This document shows, piece after piece, positions 9,027-17,358 of a stretch of 51,506 nucleotides of DNA. The notes under the pieces were generated by a model, which ran no database searches, was not told where the DNA came from, and was given only the letters and a program-made list of their open reading frames with translations. Numbering within the stretch: the first letter of the stretch is position 1; every line of letters begins with the position of its first letter. Made by a program: the position numbers and the translations under genes. This DNA is from an uncultured Lachnospiraceae bacterium (GTDB taxonomy: Bacteria; Bacillota; Clostridia; Lachnospirales; Lachnospiraceae): the NCBI GenBank assembly GCA_934294885.1, contig CAKRAK010000023.1, positions 1 through 51,506 on the forward strand. The letters run 5' to 3'.

Positions 9027-10250
9027 TCAGAAATCAACTCTGATTACACTGTATACATCGTCAAATTTCTTAATTCCTTCTTCAAAAACGGATTCTTTTA
9101 TAGGATTTGTAATAAACGCAAGCTCATCCTTAACATTCGGAGCCTTCACATATAATACATCCCCAAATGTAGAAAGAATATCCATCATCTGATTATCATC
9201 CAAGCCCTTATCCTTCATTCGCACAAAGAATTTGTTTTCAAAATCACCAAAGGAACCTAATTCATACTTATCTTCATCCCAGATTACCGGAACATTTGTA
9301 CCTAAATTCTTTACTGCATCCACAACGTCTGCAACAACCGCACTGGCAGTCGGAAGCTTTCCTGCACCTCTTCCATAGAACATTGCATCATCCAATACAT
9401 TACCATGAACGAAAATTCCGTTAAATACATCATTTACATGAATCAAAGGATGCTTCTTTCCAATCATAACCGGTGCAACCATAGAATAGAATTTTCCATC
9501 CTTCTTCTTACTCATTCCAAGCAATTTGATGGATGCATTCAATGACCGTGCATATTCAAAATCAACTGTAGATATTTTTGTAATACCCTCTGTATGAATA
9601 TCTTCGTAATCTACCTGTTTTCCAACAACCAGAGAAGTAAGAATAGCAATCTTACGACATGCATCATATCCCTCTACGTCTGCCTCCGGATTCTTCTCTG
9701 CGTAACCTAATTCCTGGGCATGAGCCAAAACTTCTTCAAATGCAGTTCCCTTCTGGGACATTTCTGTCAGGATATAATTAGTCGTTCCGTTCAAAATACC
9801 TGAAATCTCTGTAATATCATCAGCAGTTAAGCATGTATTCAATGGTCTGATAATCGGAATACCTCCACCTACAGCGGCCTCAAAGAAATAATTTACATTT
9901 TTTTCTTTTGCAATCCTTAACAGCTCAGCACCATGTTTTGCTACCAATTCCTTATTGGAAGTACATACACTCTTTCCTGCCAATAATGCGGATTTTGTAA
10001 ATTCATATGCCGGATTTACGCCACCCATTGCCTCAGCAATTACATCAACATCCTTGTCCTTTAAGATCACATCAAAATCATGAACCAAAACATCCTGAAC
10101 CGGATCCCCTTCAAATTCTCTTAAATCCAAAACATACTTAACATGAATGTCTTTGCCGGATTTTTTGTTTACAATCTCCTGATTTGTACGTATTACTTCA
10201 ACAATACCGGAACCAACTGTACCATAACCTAATACTGCTATATTAACCAT
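9027..10250 (-). CDS. hom: Homoserine dehydrogenase
   Basis: Hom reduces aspartate semialdehyde to homoserine, the branch point to threonine and methionine. It thus feeds the O-acetylhomoserine sulfhydrylase and ThrH genes elsewhere in the window. The 407-residue protein has the NAD(P) loop GYGTVGSG (8-15), catalytic-domain motifs AAVGGGIPII and EISGILNGTTNYIL, and a C-terminal ACT-like region (about 330-407). I place the start at the ATG of MVNIAVLGYG because AAGGAGGAAATA lies directly before it; an in-frame TTG 15 bp upstream is just the codon ahead of that ribosome-binding site. It follows cheW by 35 bp. Confidence 0.96.
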   Translation of the reverse strand: MVNIAVLGYGTVGSGIVEVIRTNQEIVNKKSGKDIHVKYVLDLREFEGDPVQDVLVHDFDVILKDKDVDVIAEAMGGVNPAYEFTKSALLAGKSVCTSNKELVAKHGAELLRIAKEKNVNYFFEAAVGGGIPIIRPLNTCLTADDITEISGILNGTTNYILTEMSQKGTAFEEVLAHAQELGYAEKNPEADVEGYDACRKIAILTSLVVGKQVDYEDIHTEGITKISTVDFEYARSLNASIKLLGMSKKKDGKFYSMVAPVMIGKKHPLIHVNDVFNGIFVHGNVLDDAMFYGRGAGKLPTASAVVADVVDAVKNLGTNVPVIWDEDKYELGSFGDFENKFFVRMKDKGLDDNQMMDILSTFGDVLYVKAPNVKDELAFITNPIKESVFEEGIKKFDDVYSVIRVDF

Positions 10251-10285
10251 TATTTCCTCCTTCAATAACGCAATGCGTTTTCTCT

Positions 10286-10750
10286 TTATTTTTGTTTATC
10301 AATCATGTCTTTTATCTGCGACATCATTTCATCTGATAATATTTCATCCACACTGATTGCAATTACAATACCGTCACCTATATGAAGAACCTCTTCCATA
10401 AATGCAGTATCCTCATTCGCAGCAATTGACGGCATCCGATTAATATCCCTTGGATCCATCGCCTCAATGCCTTCTACCGCATCCACTTCAAATGCAACAA
10501 AGCTTCCCTCCAGATTCACCACCAGCAAACTTTTTGAACTGCTGTTCACACCTGTTGGCATACCAAACCGGGCACGCAAACTATATACCGGTATTACTTC
10601 ACCTCTCAAATTAATAATACCTTTAATTACCTTAGGTGCATTGGGAACAGGAATAATAGAATAATCCTGCTCTATACCATTAATAAACATAAGATTAATT
10701 CCGTATTTTTGATCACCCAGTTGAAAAATCACATACTTAAATTCTTCCAT
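10286..10750 (-). CDS. cheW: Chemotaxis coupling protein CheW
   Basis: CheW links chemoreceptors to the CheA kinase. The 154-residue single-domain protein has the expected pattern: FQLGDQKYGINL near the start, VPNAPKVIKGIINLRGEVIPVYSLRARFG in the middle, and VEGIEAM towards the end. It is separated from the usual che/fli clusters, sitting 3 bp after the prfB stop and 35 bp before hom. It may be a stand-alone adaptor, for example in a CheV-like role without a receiver domain. Its presence implies a chemotactic, probably motile host. Confidence 0.92.
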   Translation of the reverse strand: MEEFKYVIFQLGDQKYGINLMFINGIEQDYSIIPVPNAPKVIKGIINLRGEVIPVYSLRARFGMPTGVNSSSKSLLVVNLEGSFVAFEVDAVEGIEAMDPRDINRMPSIAANEDTAFMEEVLHIGDGIVIAISVDEILSDEMMSQIKDMIDKQK

Positions 10751-10753
10751 ACC

Positions 10754-11867
10754 CTACTCCTTATTCAAGCTTATCCACTTCAAGTAGGCATTCATAAATG
10801 GCTCTATATTACCATCCAGTACACCACTTACATTGCTTATTTCTTCTCCGGTTCTATGATCCTTAACCATTGTATACGGCTGCATAACGTAAGACCGAAT
10901 CTGGGAACCAAAACCGTTCTCAGATACTTCCCCTCGAATATCATCCAATCTTTCCTGATTTTCCTGTTGTTTTAACAAGTACAGTTTTGCGCGAAGCATC
11001 TGCATCGCCTTGTCCTTATTCTGATGCTGGGAACGCTGATTCTGACATTGCACAACAATTCCTGTGGGAATATGCGTAATACGAATTGCCGATGAAGTTT
11101 TATTAATATGCTGTCCACCTGCACCACTGGAACGATAAGTATCAATCCGCAAATCATCATCTTTTATATCTACAGACACATCCTCTTCAATATTAGGCAT
11201 AACATCACAGGATGAAAAAGAAGTCTGTCTTTTTCCCGCTGCATTAAATGGCGAAATTCTTACCAGTCGATGAACACCTTTTTCGGACTTTAAGTATCCA
11301 TATGCATTCTCGCCGTCAATCTGCATGGTTACAGATTTGACACCGGCTTCCTCACCGTCCAGATAATCCAGCACCTCAATCTGAAAACCTCTCTTTTCTG
11401 CCCATCTGGTATACATACGATATAGCATTCCCGTCCAGTCACAGCTTTCTGTTCCACCCGCACCTGCATGCAGGGTAAGAATCGCCCCATCCTTATCAAA
11501 CTCACCGGAAAGCAATGTCTGTATCCGCAATGCCTCAAACTCTTCCTTGAACCGGGTCAGGGTTTCCTGTATCTCCGGAAGCAAATCCGCATCATTTTCC
11601 TCGTCTGCCATTTCAATTAAAACGCCAACCTCTTCATAGGCATCGGATACTCTTTCGTAAGCCTCCAGTGTATCTTTTAAATTTTTAACAACCTTCATAA
11701 CTTCATTGGAATGCTCCACATCATTCCAGAAATCCGGAGCCTCCATATCAGCCTCCAGCTCCGCCACTTTGTCCTTCTTTATAGGGATGTCAAAGTGAAT
11801 CCCTCACTTCCTGTAATGGACTTTCGTACTGAGCCAGTTCAAACTTATACGAATCAGTTTCTATCAC
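10754..11867 (-). CDS. prfB: Peptide chain release factor 2, made by programmed +1 frameshift
   Basis: RF2 releases peptides at UAA and UGA codons. Translation starts at a GTG (11867) with AGAGGTG upstream and runs 25 codons to CTT-TGA-C. A +1 shift then continues as LDIPIKKDKVAELEA, giving 370 residues in total. In the joined protein the codon-recognition motif SPF falls at 205-207 and the catalytic GGQ at 250-252, the same numbers as in E. coli RF2, which confirms the start and shift site. It is 46 bp downstream of secA, a very common pairing in Firmicutes. A naive start at GTG 11767 would lose the first 33 residues. Confidence 0.95.
11789..11806 (-). promoter_or_regulatory. RF2 autoregulatory +1 frameshift site
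   Basis: On the minus strand the message reads AGGGATTCACTTTGAC. This gives a Shine-Dalgarno-like GAGGGAT, a 3-nt spacer, the slippery CTT and an in-frame TGA at codon 26 followed by C (the weak TGAC context). This is the classical arrangement by which low RF2 raises its own synthesis. Confidence 0.93.
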
Positions 11868-11913
11868 AGAATCACCTCTTTCTATATTTTATCCCATCAC
11901 AAGCAGCAAACAC

Positions 11914-14499
11914 TTATGAATTTTTACCACAGCACATCTTATATTTTAATCCTGAGCCACATGGACATGGATCGTTTCTTCCTATCTTAGCAGTCTTACG
12001 GCGAATCGGAGCCTTTACACTGCTATCATCCTTGTTGGTTCCTGTAACCTTTGCAACCTCTTCACGTTCAACCTTCTGTTCTACACGAATATGCATCAGA
12101 GCCTTAACAGTGTCCTTTCTTATAGATGCAATCATCTCTTCAAACATATCGTAACCGGTGAATTTGTAAGCGACCAACGGATCCTTTTGTCCATATGCCT
12201 GAAGTCCAATACTCTGACGCATCTGATCCATATCATCAATATGATCCATCCACTTATGATCAATTACCTTAAGCAAAATGACACGTTCTGCCTCCCTGAG
12301 CATTTCAATTTCAGGGAATTCCGTTTCTTTTTCTTCATATAACTTATTTGCAGCTTCTTTGACTTGCTGAATCAAATCCTCTACCTGCATACCTTGTTTC
12401 TCTTCTTCCGAAAGCGCAATCGGCTTAATCGGAATTACATCCAGCAATTCCTGATTCAAAGTCTTTATATCCCAATCAGCCACATCCAGATCAGAAGATA
12501 TATTACGATTGATAATCTCCTCTACGGTTTCATTCACAAAGGAAAGAATTACCTCTCTCATATTCTCGCCATCTAAAACGCGGCGACGTTCTTTATAGAT
12601 AACTTCTCTTTGTTCATTATTAACCTGATCATAATCCAACAGATTTTTACGGATTGCAAAGTTATTACTTTCAATTTTCTTTTGTGCCTTTTCAATAAAC
12701 TTCGTAATCGTCTTATGCTGAATCTCTTCTCCCTCCGGAATATTCAATGTGGAATACAGATTCATAACACGCTCCGAACCAAACAAACGCATCAAGTCAT
12801 CTTCTAATGACAAATAAAACTTAGAACTACCCGGATCACCCTGACGTCCGGCACGACCGCGAAGCTGGTTATCAATACGGCGTGATTCATGTCGTTCCGT
12901 ACCAATAATACGTAATCCACCTAATTCCTTTACACCTTCACCAAGCTTGATATCTGTACCACGTCCTGCCATATTCGTTGCAATGGTAACTGCATTGACC
13001 TGACCTGCATCAGCAACAATTTCCGCCTCTAACTCATGGAACTTTGCATTCAAAACCTTGTGAGGAATATGTTTCTTAGTTAATAAACGACTTACTTCTT
13101 CAGAAGATTCAATGGAAATGGTACCTACTAAAACCGGCTGCCCCTTACGGAAACACTCATTAATATCCTCTACAATGGCATTTAACTTTTCTTTCTTTGT
13201 ACAGAACACAGAATCATTTTCATCAATTCTGGCGATTGGAAGGTTAGTAGGCACTTCGACTACATCCATGCCGTAAATTTCTCTGAACTCGTTTTCCTCG
13301 GTCAATGCTGTACCGGTCATACCGGCCTTCTTATCGTACTTGTTAAAGAAGTTCTGGAACGTAATTGTGGCCAGTGTCTTACTTTCTCTACGAACCTTTA
13401 CATTCTCTTTTGCTTCAATTGCCTGATGCAGTCCGTCTGAGAATCGACGTCCCGGCATAACACGTCCGGTAAACTCGTCAACAATTAACACCTCATCATC
13501 TTTTACAATATAATCTCTGTCCTTTTGCATTAAGTTATGAGCCCGTAATGCAAGTATAATATTATGCTGTATTTCCAAATTGTCAGAATCCGCAAGATTA
13601 TCAATATGGAAAAACTGTTCTATTTCCTTAACTCCCTGACTAGTCAAAATAACCTGTTTGTCTTTTTCATTTACAAGGAAATCTCCATCCTCTTCCACGT
13701 CAACGCCCATAATCGCATCCATTTTGGAAAGTTCGCCGTCACCCTGACCTCTCTTCATTCTACGGGCAAGCAAATCACACATTCTGTATAATTCGGTAGA
13801 CTTACCGCTCTGACCGGAAATAATCAATGGTGTTCTCGCTTCATCAATTAAAATAGAGTCAACCTCATCCACAATCGCATAATGTAAATCTCTTTGAACA
13901 AGCTGTTCCTTATAAATAACCATATTATCTCTCAAATAATCAAAGCCTAACTCATTATTCGTCACATAGGTAATATCACAATTATATGCTTCCCGTCTTT
14001 CTTCATTGCTCATACCGTTCAAAATAACACCAACCGTTAATCCAAGAAATTCATGAATCTTTCCCATCCACTCGGCATCACGCTTTGCAAGGTAATCATT
14101 CACGGTAACGATATGTACACCTTTACCTTCCAATGCGTTCAAATAAGCCGGCAATGTTGACACCAATGTTTTTCCTTCACCGGTACGCATCTCCGGAATT
14201 CTTCCCTGATGAAGTAAAATACCACCCATTAACTGAACACGATAATGTTTCATCCCCTGTCGGTTTCCCAGTACTCTGAAAGAAGTTTCTCTGACAACAG
14301 CAAAAGCCTCTACCAGTAAATCATCTAAAGTTTCACCTTCCGCAAGACGTTTTTTAAATTCATCTGTCTTTGCCTTCAATTCACTGTCACTCAGCGCTCC
14401 CATTGTCTCATCTAATGCCATTATCTGATCCACAAGTGGAGTTATTCTTTTGATTTCTTTCTCACTATGTGTTCCAAATACTTTTTCAAACATTCCCAT
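11914..14499 (-). CDS. secA: Preprotein translocase ATPase SecA
   Basis: SecA drives export of unfolded preproteins through SecYEG. The 861-residue protein has Walker A MRTGEGKT (104-111), DEVDSILIDEARTPL (from 211), the preprotein-binding and helical scaffold domains, the helicase-type motif NMAGRGTDIKL, and the C-terminal zinc tail CPCGSGLKYKMCC that binds SecB or phospholipid. The start at MGMFEK is supported by TAGGAGTG; ATG at the third codon is equally possible. hpf lies upstream in the same orientation and prfB downstream. Confidence 0.97.
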   Translation of the reverse strand: MGMFEKVFGTHSEKEIKRITPLVDQIMALDETMGALSDSELKAKTDEFKKRLAEGETLDDLLVEAFAVVRETSFRVLGNRQGMKHYRVQLMGGILLHQGRIPEMRTGEGKTLVSTLPAYLNALEGKGVHIVTVNDYLAKRDAEWMGKIHEFLGLTVGVILNGMSNEERREAYNCDITYVTNNELGFDYLRDNMVIYKEQLVQRDLHYAIVDEVDSILIDEARTPLIISGQSGKSTELYRMCDLLARRMKRGQGDGELSKMDAIMGVDVEEDGDFLVNEKDKQVILTSQGVKEIEQFFHIDNLADSDNLEIQHNIILALRAHNLMQKDRDYIVKDDEVLIVDEFTGRVMPGRRFSDGLHQAIEAKENVKVRRESKTLATITFQNFFNKYDKKAGMTGTALTEENEFREIYGMDVVEVPTNLPIARIDENDSVFCTKKEKLNAIVEDINECFRKGQPVLVGTISIESSEEVSRLLTKKHIPHKVLNAKFHELEAEIVADAGQVNAVTIATNMAGRGTDIKLGEGVKELGGLRIIGTERHESRRIDNQLRGRAGRQGDPGSSKFYLSLEDDLMRLFGSERVMNLYSTLNIPEGEEIQHKTITKFIEKAQKKIESNNFAIRKNLLDYDQVNNEQREVIYKERRRVLDGENMREVILSFVNETVEEIINRNISSDLDVADWDIKTLNQELLDVIPIKPIALSEEEKQGMQVEDLIQQVKEAANKLYEEKETEFPEIEMLREAERVILLKVIDHKWMDHIDDMDQMRQSIGLQAYGQKDPLVAYKFTGYDMFEEMIASIRKDTVKALMHIRVEQKVEREEVAKVTGTNKDDSSVKAPIRRKTAKIGRNDPCPCGSGLKYKMCCGKNS

Positions 14500-14616
14500 T
14501 CTAATATTACACTCCTATCTTTCATTTCCTATATTACATAAAATCAACTTATAGAAACATTGAATTTACACCCTTATTTAAACATATTTGGGTAGTATTC
14601 TAACATCATTCCCGAC

Positions 14617-14650
14617 AAAAGTAAAGGGTCGCCCTAATAAAGACAACCCT
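14617..14650 (-). terminator. Probable intrinsic terminator after hpf
   Basis: On the minus strand a 9-bp stem (AGGGTTGTC/GGCGACCCT with two G-U pairs) with an 8-nt loop is followed by TTACTTTT. It lies 28 bp past the hpf stop and upstream of secA. Confidence 0.7.
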
Positions 14651-14678
14651 AATGACTTGCAACGATATATGATTCATT

Positions 14679-15206
14679 TTAACATTCCGGTTCAATTAAT
14701 CCGTATGTATTACCTTTCCGCTTATAAACAACATTCACCTCATCGGTCTCTGCATTACGGAACACAAAGAAGTTATGTCCTAACAAATCCATCTGAACAC
14801 ATGCCTCTTCCGGATCCATAGGCTTTACGGCAAATTTCTTACTTCTGATAATGTTAATCTCATCATCATCCGGAATATCCTCTTCAATAAACGATTTTTG
14901 TAAGAAAGCTGCGCTCTGTGCCTGATCAATCAGCTTCTTTTTATGTCTTGAAATCTGTCTCTCTAATACTTCTGTTACAAGATCAATAGAAACATACATG
15001 TCATCACTTACCTGCTCAGCCCGGATAATATTACCCTTTATAGGAATCGTAACTTCCATCTTCTGACGATCTTTCTCCACAGAAAATGTAACCTGAACCT
15101 CTGTATCCTCATTAAAATATTTTTCTAAGCGTCCTAACTTGTCATATACGGATGCCTTTAATCCTTCTGTTACTTCAATATTCTTTCCACTAATAATGTA
15201 CTTCAT
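14679..15206 (-). CDS. hpf: Ribosome hibernation promoting factor, long form (HPF/YfiA)
   Basis: Long-form HPF binds 30S subunits and pairs two 70S ribosomes into inactive 100S dimers in stationary phase. The 175-residue protein has the N-terminal ribosome-binding domain (about 1-95; MKYIISGKNIEVTEGLKASVYDKLGRLEKYF), a linker, and the C-terminal dimerisation domain (about 118-175; RSKKFAVKPMDPEEACVQMDLLGHNFFVFRN). A good extended -10 promoter lies about 110 bp upstream, so it is probably a single-gene unit. Confidence 0.95.
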   Translation of the reverse strand: MKYIISGKNIEVTEGLKASVYDKLGRLEKYFNEDTEVQVTFSVEKDRQKMEVTIPIKGNIIRAEQVSDDMYVSIDLVTEVLERQISRHKKKLIDQAQSAAFLQKSFIEEDIPDDDEINIIRSKKFAVKPMDPEEACVQMDLLGHNFFVFRNAETDEVNVVYKRKGNTYGLIEPEC

Positions 15207-15312
15207 AATCTGTCAACTCCTTCTCGTCATATTACAATCTGCCTTACCCCATCTCCCACGAAAAATTCATATTGCAGTTTCTGCATTTTCCGTATCAGCT
15301 GACTGTATGGAT

Positions 15313-15340
15313 ATTATATCATATTTCAAATATTTTTCAA
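15313..15340 (-). promoter_or_regulatory. Promoter of hpf (extended -10)
   Basis: On the minus strand, -35 TTGAAA (15335-15340), a 16-bp spacer and a perfect -10 TATAAT (15313-15318), preceded by TGA to form an extended -10. It lies about 110 bp before the hpf ATG. Confidence 0.75.
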
Positions 15341-15364
15341 TGATATCCCAAGTATTTTTTTGAT

Positions 15365-15616
15365 TTTTTCACAGTTTTTTCACAAGAAGTCTGTCAATTC
15401 CGATTTTTTTTCAACTTTTTTCGACATTATTTTTGTCAATGATTTTTACAAATAAACTTTTTTTCGTCATATTGTCCAAAACAAAGTTTCGATTTCCAAT
15501 TCCATATTTTTATGGTAAACCAGCTATTTTTTTGTGGATAATGTGGATAACTCTGTGTATAAGTCCATTTTTCAACGTTTTTTTCGTTTCAGTATGTGTA
15601 TAACTTATTTTCCACA
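15365..15616. promoter_or_regulatory. Cluster of DnaA-box-like 9-mers
   Basis: Matches to the DnaA box TTATNCACA or its complement TGTGNATAA occur at 15533-15541 and 15542-15550 (TGTGGATAA in direct tandem), and at 15554-15562 and 15595-15603 (TGTGTATAA). Relaxed matches are TTTTCCACA at 15608-15616 and TTTTTCACA at 15365-15373 and 15376-15384. Four exact boxes in 71 bp are far more than chance predicts. dnaA and dnaN are not near and there is no switch of gene strand, so a DnaA-binding or titration cluster is likelier than oriC. Confidence 0.65.
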
Positions 15617-15747
15617 AGCCACTTAACATAATAACGAAATCCATTTGCTTCAAAAACAGTTGTTTTTTTGTGCATTATGCAAAATCAAAAAAATATGTTC
15701 GAGGCATAAATTGTCTGACATTATATTCTAAATTGCGACGAGGACTT

Positions 15748-16035
15748 TTATTTGTGACTACCGATGGCTATTACGTATTCTATTTCCTGCTTCTGTTGAG
15801 GAGACAGGCTCTCCTGCTCCAAATTATGACTACATGCTTCTTCGTAGGAAATCAAATCCCGCAAAAGCACCTGATGATGTTCAACCGGTATATAAGATAC
15901 TTTTTTGCTGTCAAAAACTGAACGCAGACCATAATATAAAATCTGTTCATTATTCTTAGCCGGCAATCTCGTTACTTCTACGACCTTACATACTCCCAGG
16001 TTTTCACTGAATATGATATCTTTTTTTTCATACAT
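15748..16035 (-). CDS. Small CarD-like (RID domain) RNA-polymerase-binding protein
   Basis: The 95-residue protein starts with the fold of CarD/CdnL N-terminal domains: IIFSENLGVCKVVEVTRLPAKN, then ILYYGLRSVFDSKKVSYIPVE, a beta-rich segment that in CarD and Mfd contacts the RNA polymerase beta subunit. The C-terminal 35 residues are only a short helical tail, so the DNA-binding helical domain of full CarD (about 160 residues) is missing or reduced. A GGAGAATGG site precedes the ATG. It has its own promoter. It may be a small transcription regulator; the partner is inferred from the family only. Confidence 0.75.
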   Translation of the reverse strand: MYEKKDIIFSENLGVCKVVEVTRLPAKNNEQILYYGLRSVFDSKKVSYIPVEHHQVLLRDLISYEEACSHNLEQESLSPQQKQEIEYVIAIGSHK

Positions 16036-16103
16036 AATCCATTCTCCGTTTGTGTTATTTTATGAATTCCAGATGTTTCATTCCACATAAACTATATATG
16101 GAC

Positions 16104-16127
16104 ATCTGCTCATGAACAATAGCAGAT
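16104..16127 (-). other. 5'-leader hairpin of the carD-like gene
   Basis: A 7-bp perfect inverted repeat (ATCTGCT/AGCAGAT, 10-nt loop) begins three bases downstream of the -10 element. It would lie at the very start of the transcript, where it could stabilise the mRNA or act as an operator. Confidence 0.4.
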
Positions 16128-16129
16128 AT

Positions 16130-16157
16130 AGTATATCATACTTATCGAAAAAATCAA
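16130..16157 (-). promoter_or_regulatory. Promoter of the carD-like gene (extended -10)
   Basis: On the minus strand, -35 TTGATT (16152-16157), a 16-bp spacer and -10 TATACT (16130-16135) preceded by TGA. The spacer length and extended -10 match the hpf promoter. Confidence 0.7.
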
Positions 16158-16251
16158 CGGAGCCCTTTTCATCCCCTTCTGATAAACCCGCTCAGATTCG
16201 CAGTTGTAAAATGCACCCAATAAATGCATGTGCTTTCCGCGTCGCCATAAC

Positions 16252-16281
16252 AAAAAAAGGACGAACCATTATGATTCGCCC
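16252..16281 (-). terminator. Intrinsic terminator containing the stop codon of the deacetylase gene
   Basis: On the minus strand a 10-bp stem (GGGCGAATCA/TGGTTCGTCC with G-U pairs) is followed by seven T residues. The 3-nt loop is TAA, the stop codon of the upstream deacetylase gene, so coding sequence and terminator overlap. Confidence 0.88.
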
Positions 16282-17210
16282 GTAATCTTTCCGTATGCTT
16301 TATGACACTCTAATTCCTTTCCCTTATATTTTGCCATTTCACTCACCGTAACAATCTGAAAGCCCTTTTCTTTCAGTATCGGAACCAATAATTCCACCGC
16401 ATCAGCAGTCGAATCATATATATCGTGCATCAAAACAATATCTCCATCCTGCACCTGATTCAACACATTGTCTACAATCTTTTGTGCATTTCTGCTGCTC
16501 CAGTCCTCTGTGTCCAAATCCCATAAAACAACCGGTATCTGTAAATCCCCAAGAACCGCATCATCATAACTGCCATAAGGAGGTCTGATTACCGTTGTAT
16601 CCGAACCGGTTGCTTTATTTACCGCCCGATTCACTAAATCTACCTGTTCCTCCCTGCCGGCAGAATCCAGCTTGGTCAGATCCTTATGACCGTAGGTATG
16701 ATTTCCTAATTCACAGCCTGCACTGGCAATATCCGCTACCAGTTCCGGATATTTTTCTGCATTTGTACCAACCATAAAAAAAGTTGCCCTGGAATAGTTT
16801 TCTTCTAAAACCTTGAGTATTCTTTCTGTTGCATTCTCGCTGGGCCCATCATCAAAGGTCAATGCAACCATAGGTGCAGATCGATCTACCGTCCCCGGAT
16901 TGGTTGCATCAAAACTCTGAAATCTGTACTTTGTTAAAAAAGTCCCATAATCTTCAGCCTTGACACCCACCGGTTCTTCCACACCCTTTTCGATTATTTC
17001 ATCATGCATCATCCGGTACATCCATATACGTAGCGCACTTCCATGGGAAATCTGTGTAGCAAGAACACAAAGCAAACTGGCACAAATAATAAAAGCAGGA
17101 TACAAAAAAATCGGATCCCCCAAATGTTTTTTTATATATCTGCCGATACGTTTTAATTTCTTTTTATATACTTTTTTATAAAGCTTTTTAATTCTTCTGA
17201 TGTATCTCAT
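16269..17210 (-). CDS. Membrane-anchored polysaccharide deacetylase (NodB family)
   Basis: A carbohydrate esterase 4 enzyme, most likely deacetylating peptidoglycan or another wall glycan outside the cell. The 313-residue protein has a very basic cytoplasmic N-terminus (1-30), one membrane segment (about 34-52), then a linker and the NodB domain: TFDDG (118-122), zinc motif HTYGH (171-175), RPPYG (209-213), DTEDW and VLMHD. All five catalytic motifs are intact. I use the ATG at 17210; its AGAGG is only 2 nt away, so the TTG 12 bp upstream is an alternative start. The next gene upstream is a wall amidase. Confidence 0.9.
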   Translation of the reverse strand: MRYIRRIKKLYKKVYKKKLKRIGRYIKKHLGDPIFLYPAFIICASLLCVLATQISHGSALRIWMYRMMHDEIIEKGVEEPVGVKAEDYGTFLTKYRFQSFDATNPGTVDRSAPMVALTFDDGPSENATERILKVLEENYSRATFFMVGTNAEKYPELVADIASAGCELGNHTYGHKDLTKLDSAGREEQVDLVNRAVNKATGSDTTVIRPPYGSYDDAVLGDLQIPVVLWDLDTEDWSSRNAQKIVDNVLNQVQDGDIVLMHDIYDSTADAVELLVPILKEKGFQIVTVSEMAKYKGKELECHKAYGKITGES

Positions 17211-17358
17211 ATCCTCTACCAAATCCGTAATGTGAACTACCCATTGTCTAAAGCCAACGGGATTACGATAGCCTTATTTCAAAACTACTACTTAGTATAT
17301 CACAGAGATAAATGAACCCCTACTGTTTTTTTCTTAAATCTTTCCTAAGAAATTGTTA

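Larger units (their letters stand above)
15207..15747. other. 541-bp AT-rich gene-free gap
   Basis: No open frame with coding character is seen on either strand. The gap holds the hpf promoter (15313-15340), a very T-rich stretch (about 15345-15475) and a run of DnaA-box-like 9-mers (15365-15384 and 15533-15616). No convincing terminator for the carD-like gene is seen at its far end. It is the only gene-free stretch longer than 300 bp in the window. Confidence 0.8.

Noticed and set aside
10251..10265. Upstream TTG start for hom
   Set aside because: The extra codons are the ribosome-binding site AAGGAGGAAATA itself; the ATG at 10250 is the start.
15365..15616. DnaA-box cluster as the chromosome origin
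   Set aside because: No dnaA, dnaN, recF, gyrB or rpmH nearby, and genes on both sides keep the same strand, whereas an origin normally shows divergence. Kept as a DnaA-binding cluster only.
15688..15701. Second LexA-like site (minus strand CGAACATATTTTTT)
   Set aside because: The right half lacks GTT-C-G symmetry, it lies just past the carD-like stop and not in a promoter; probably chance in AT-rich sequence.
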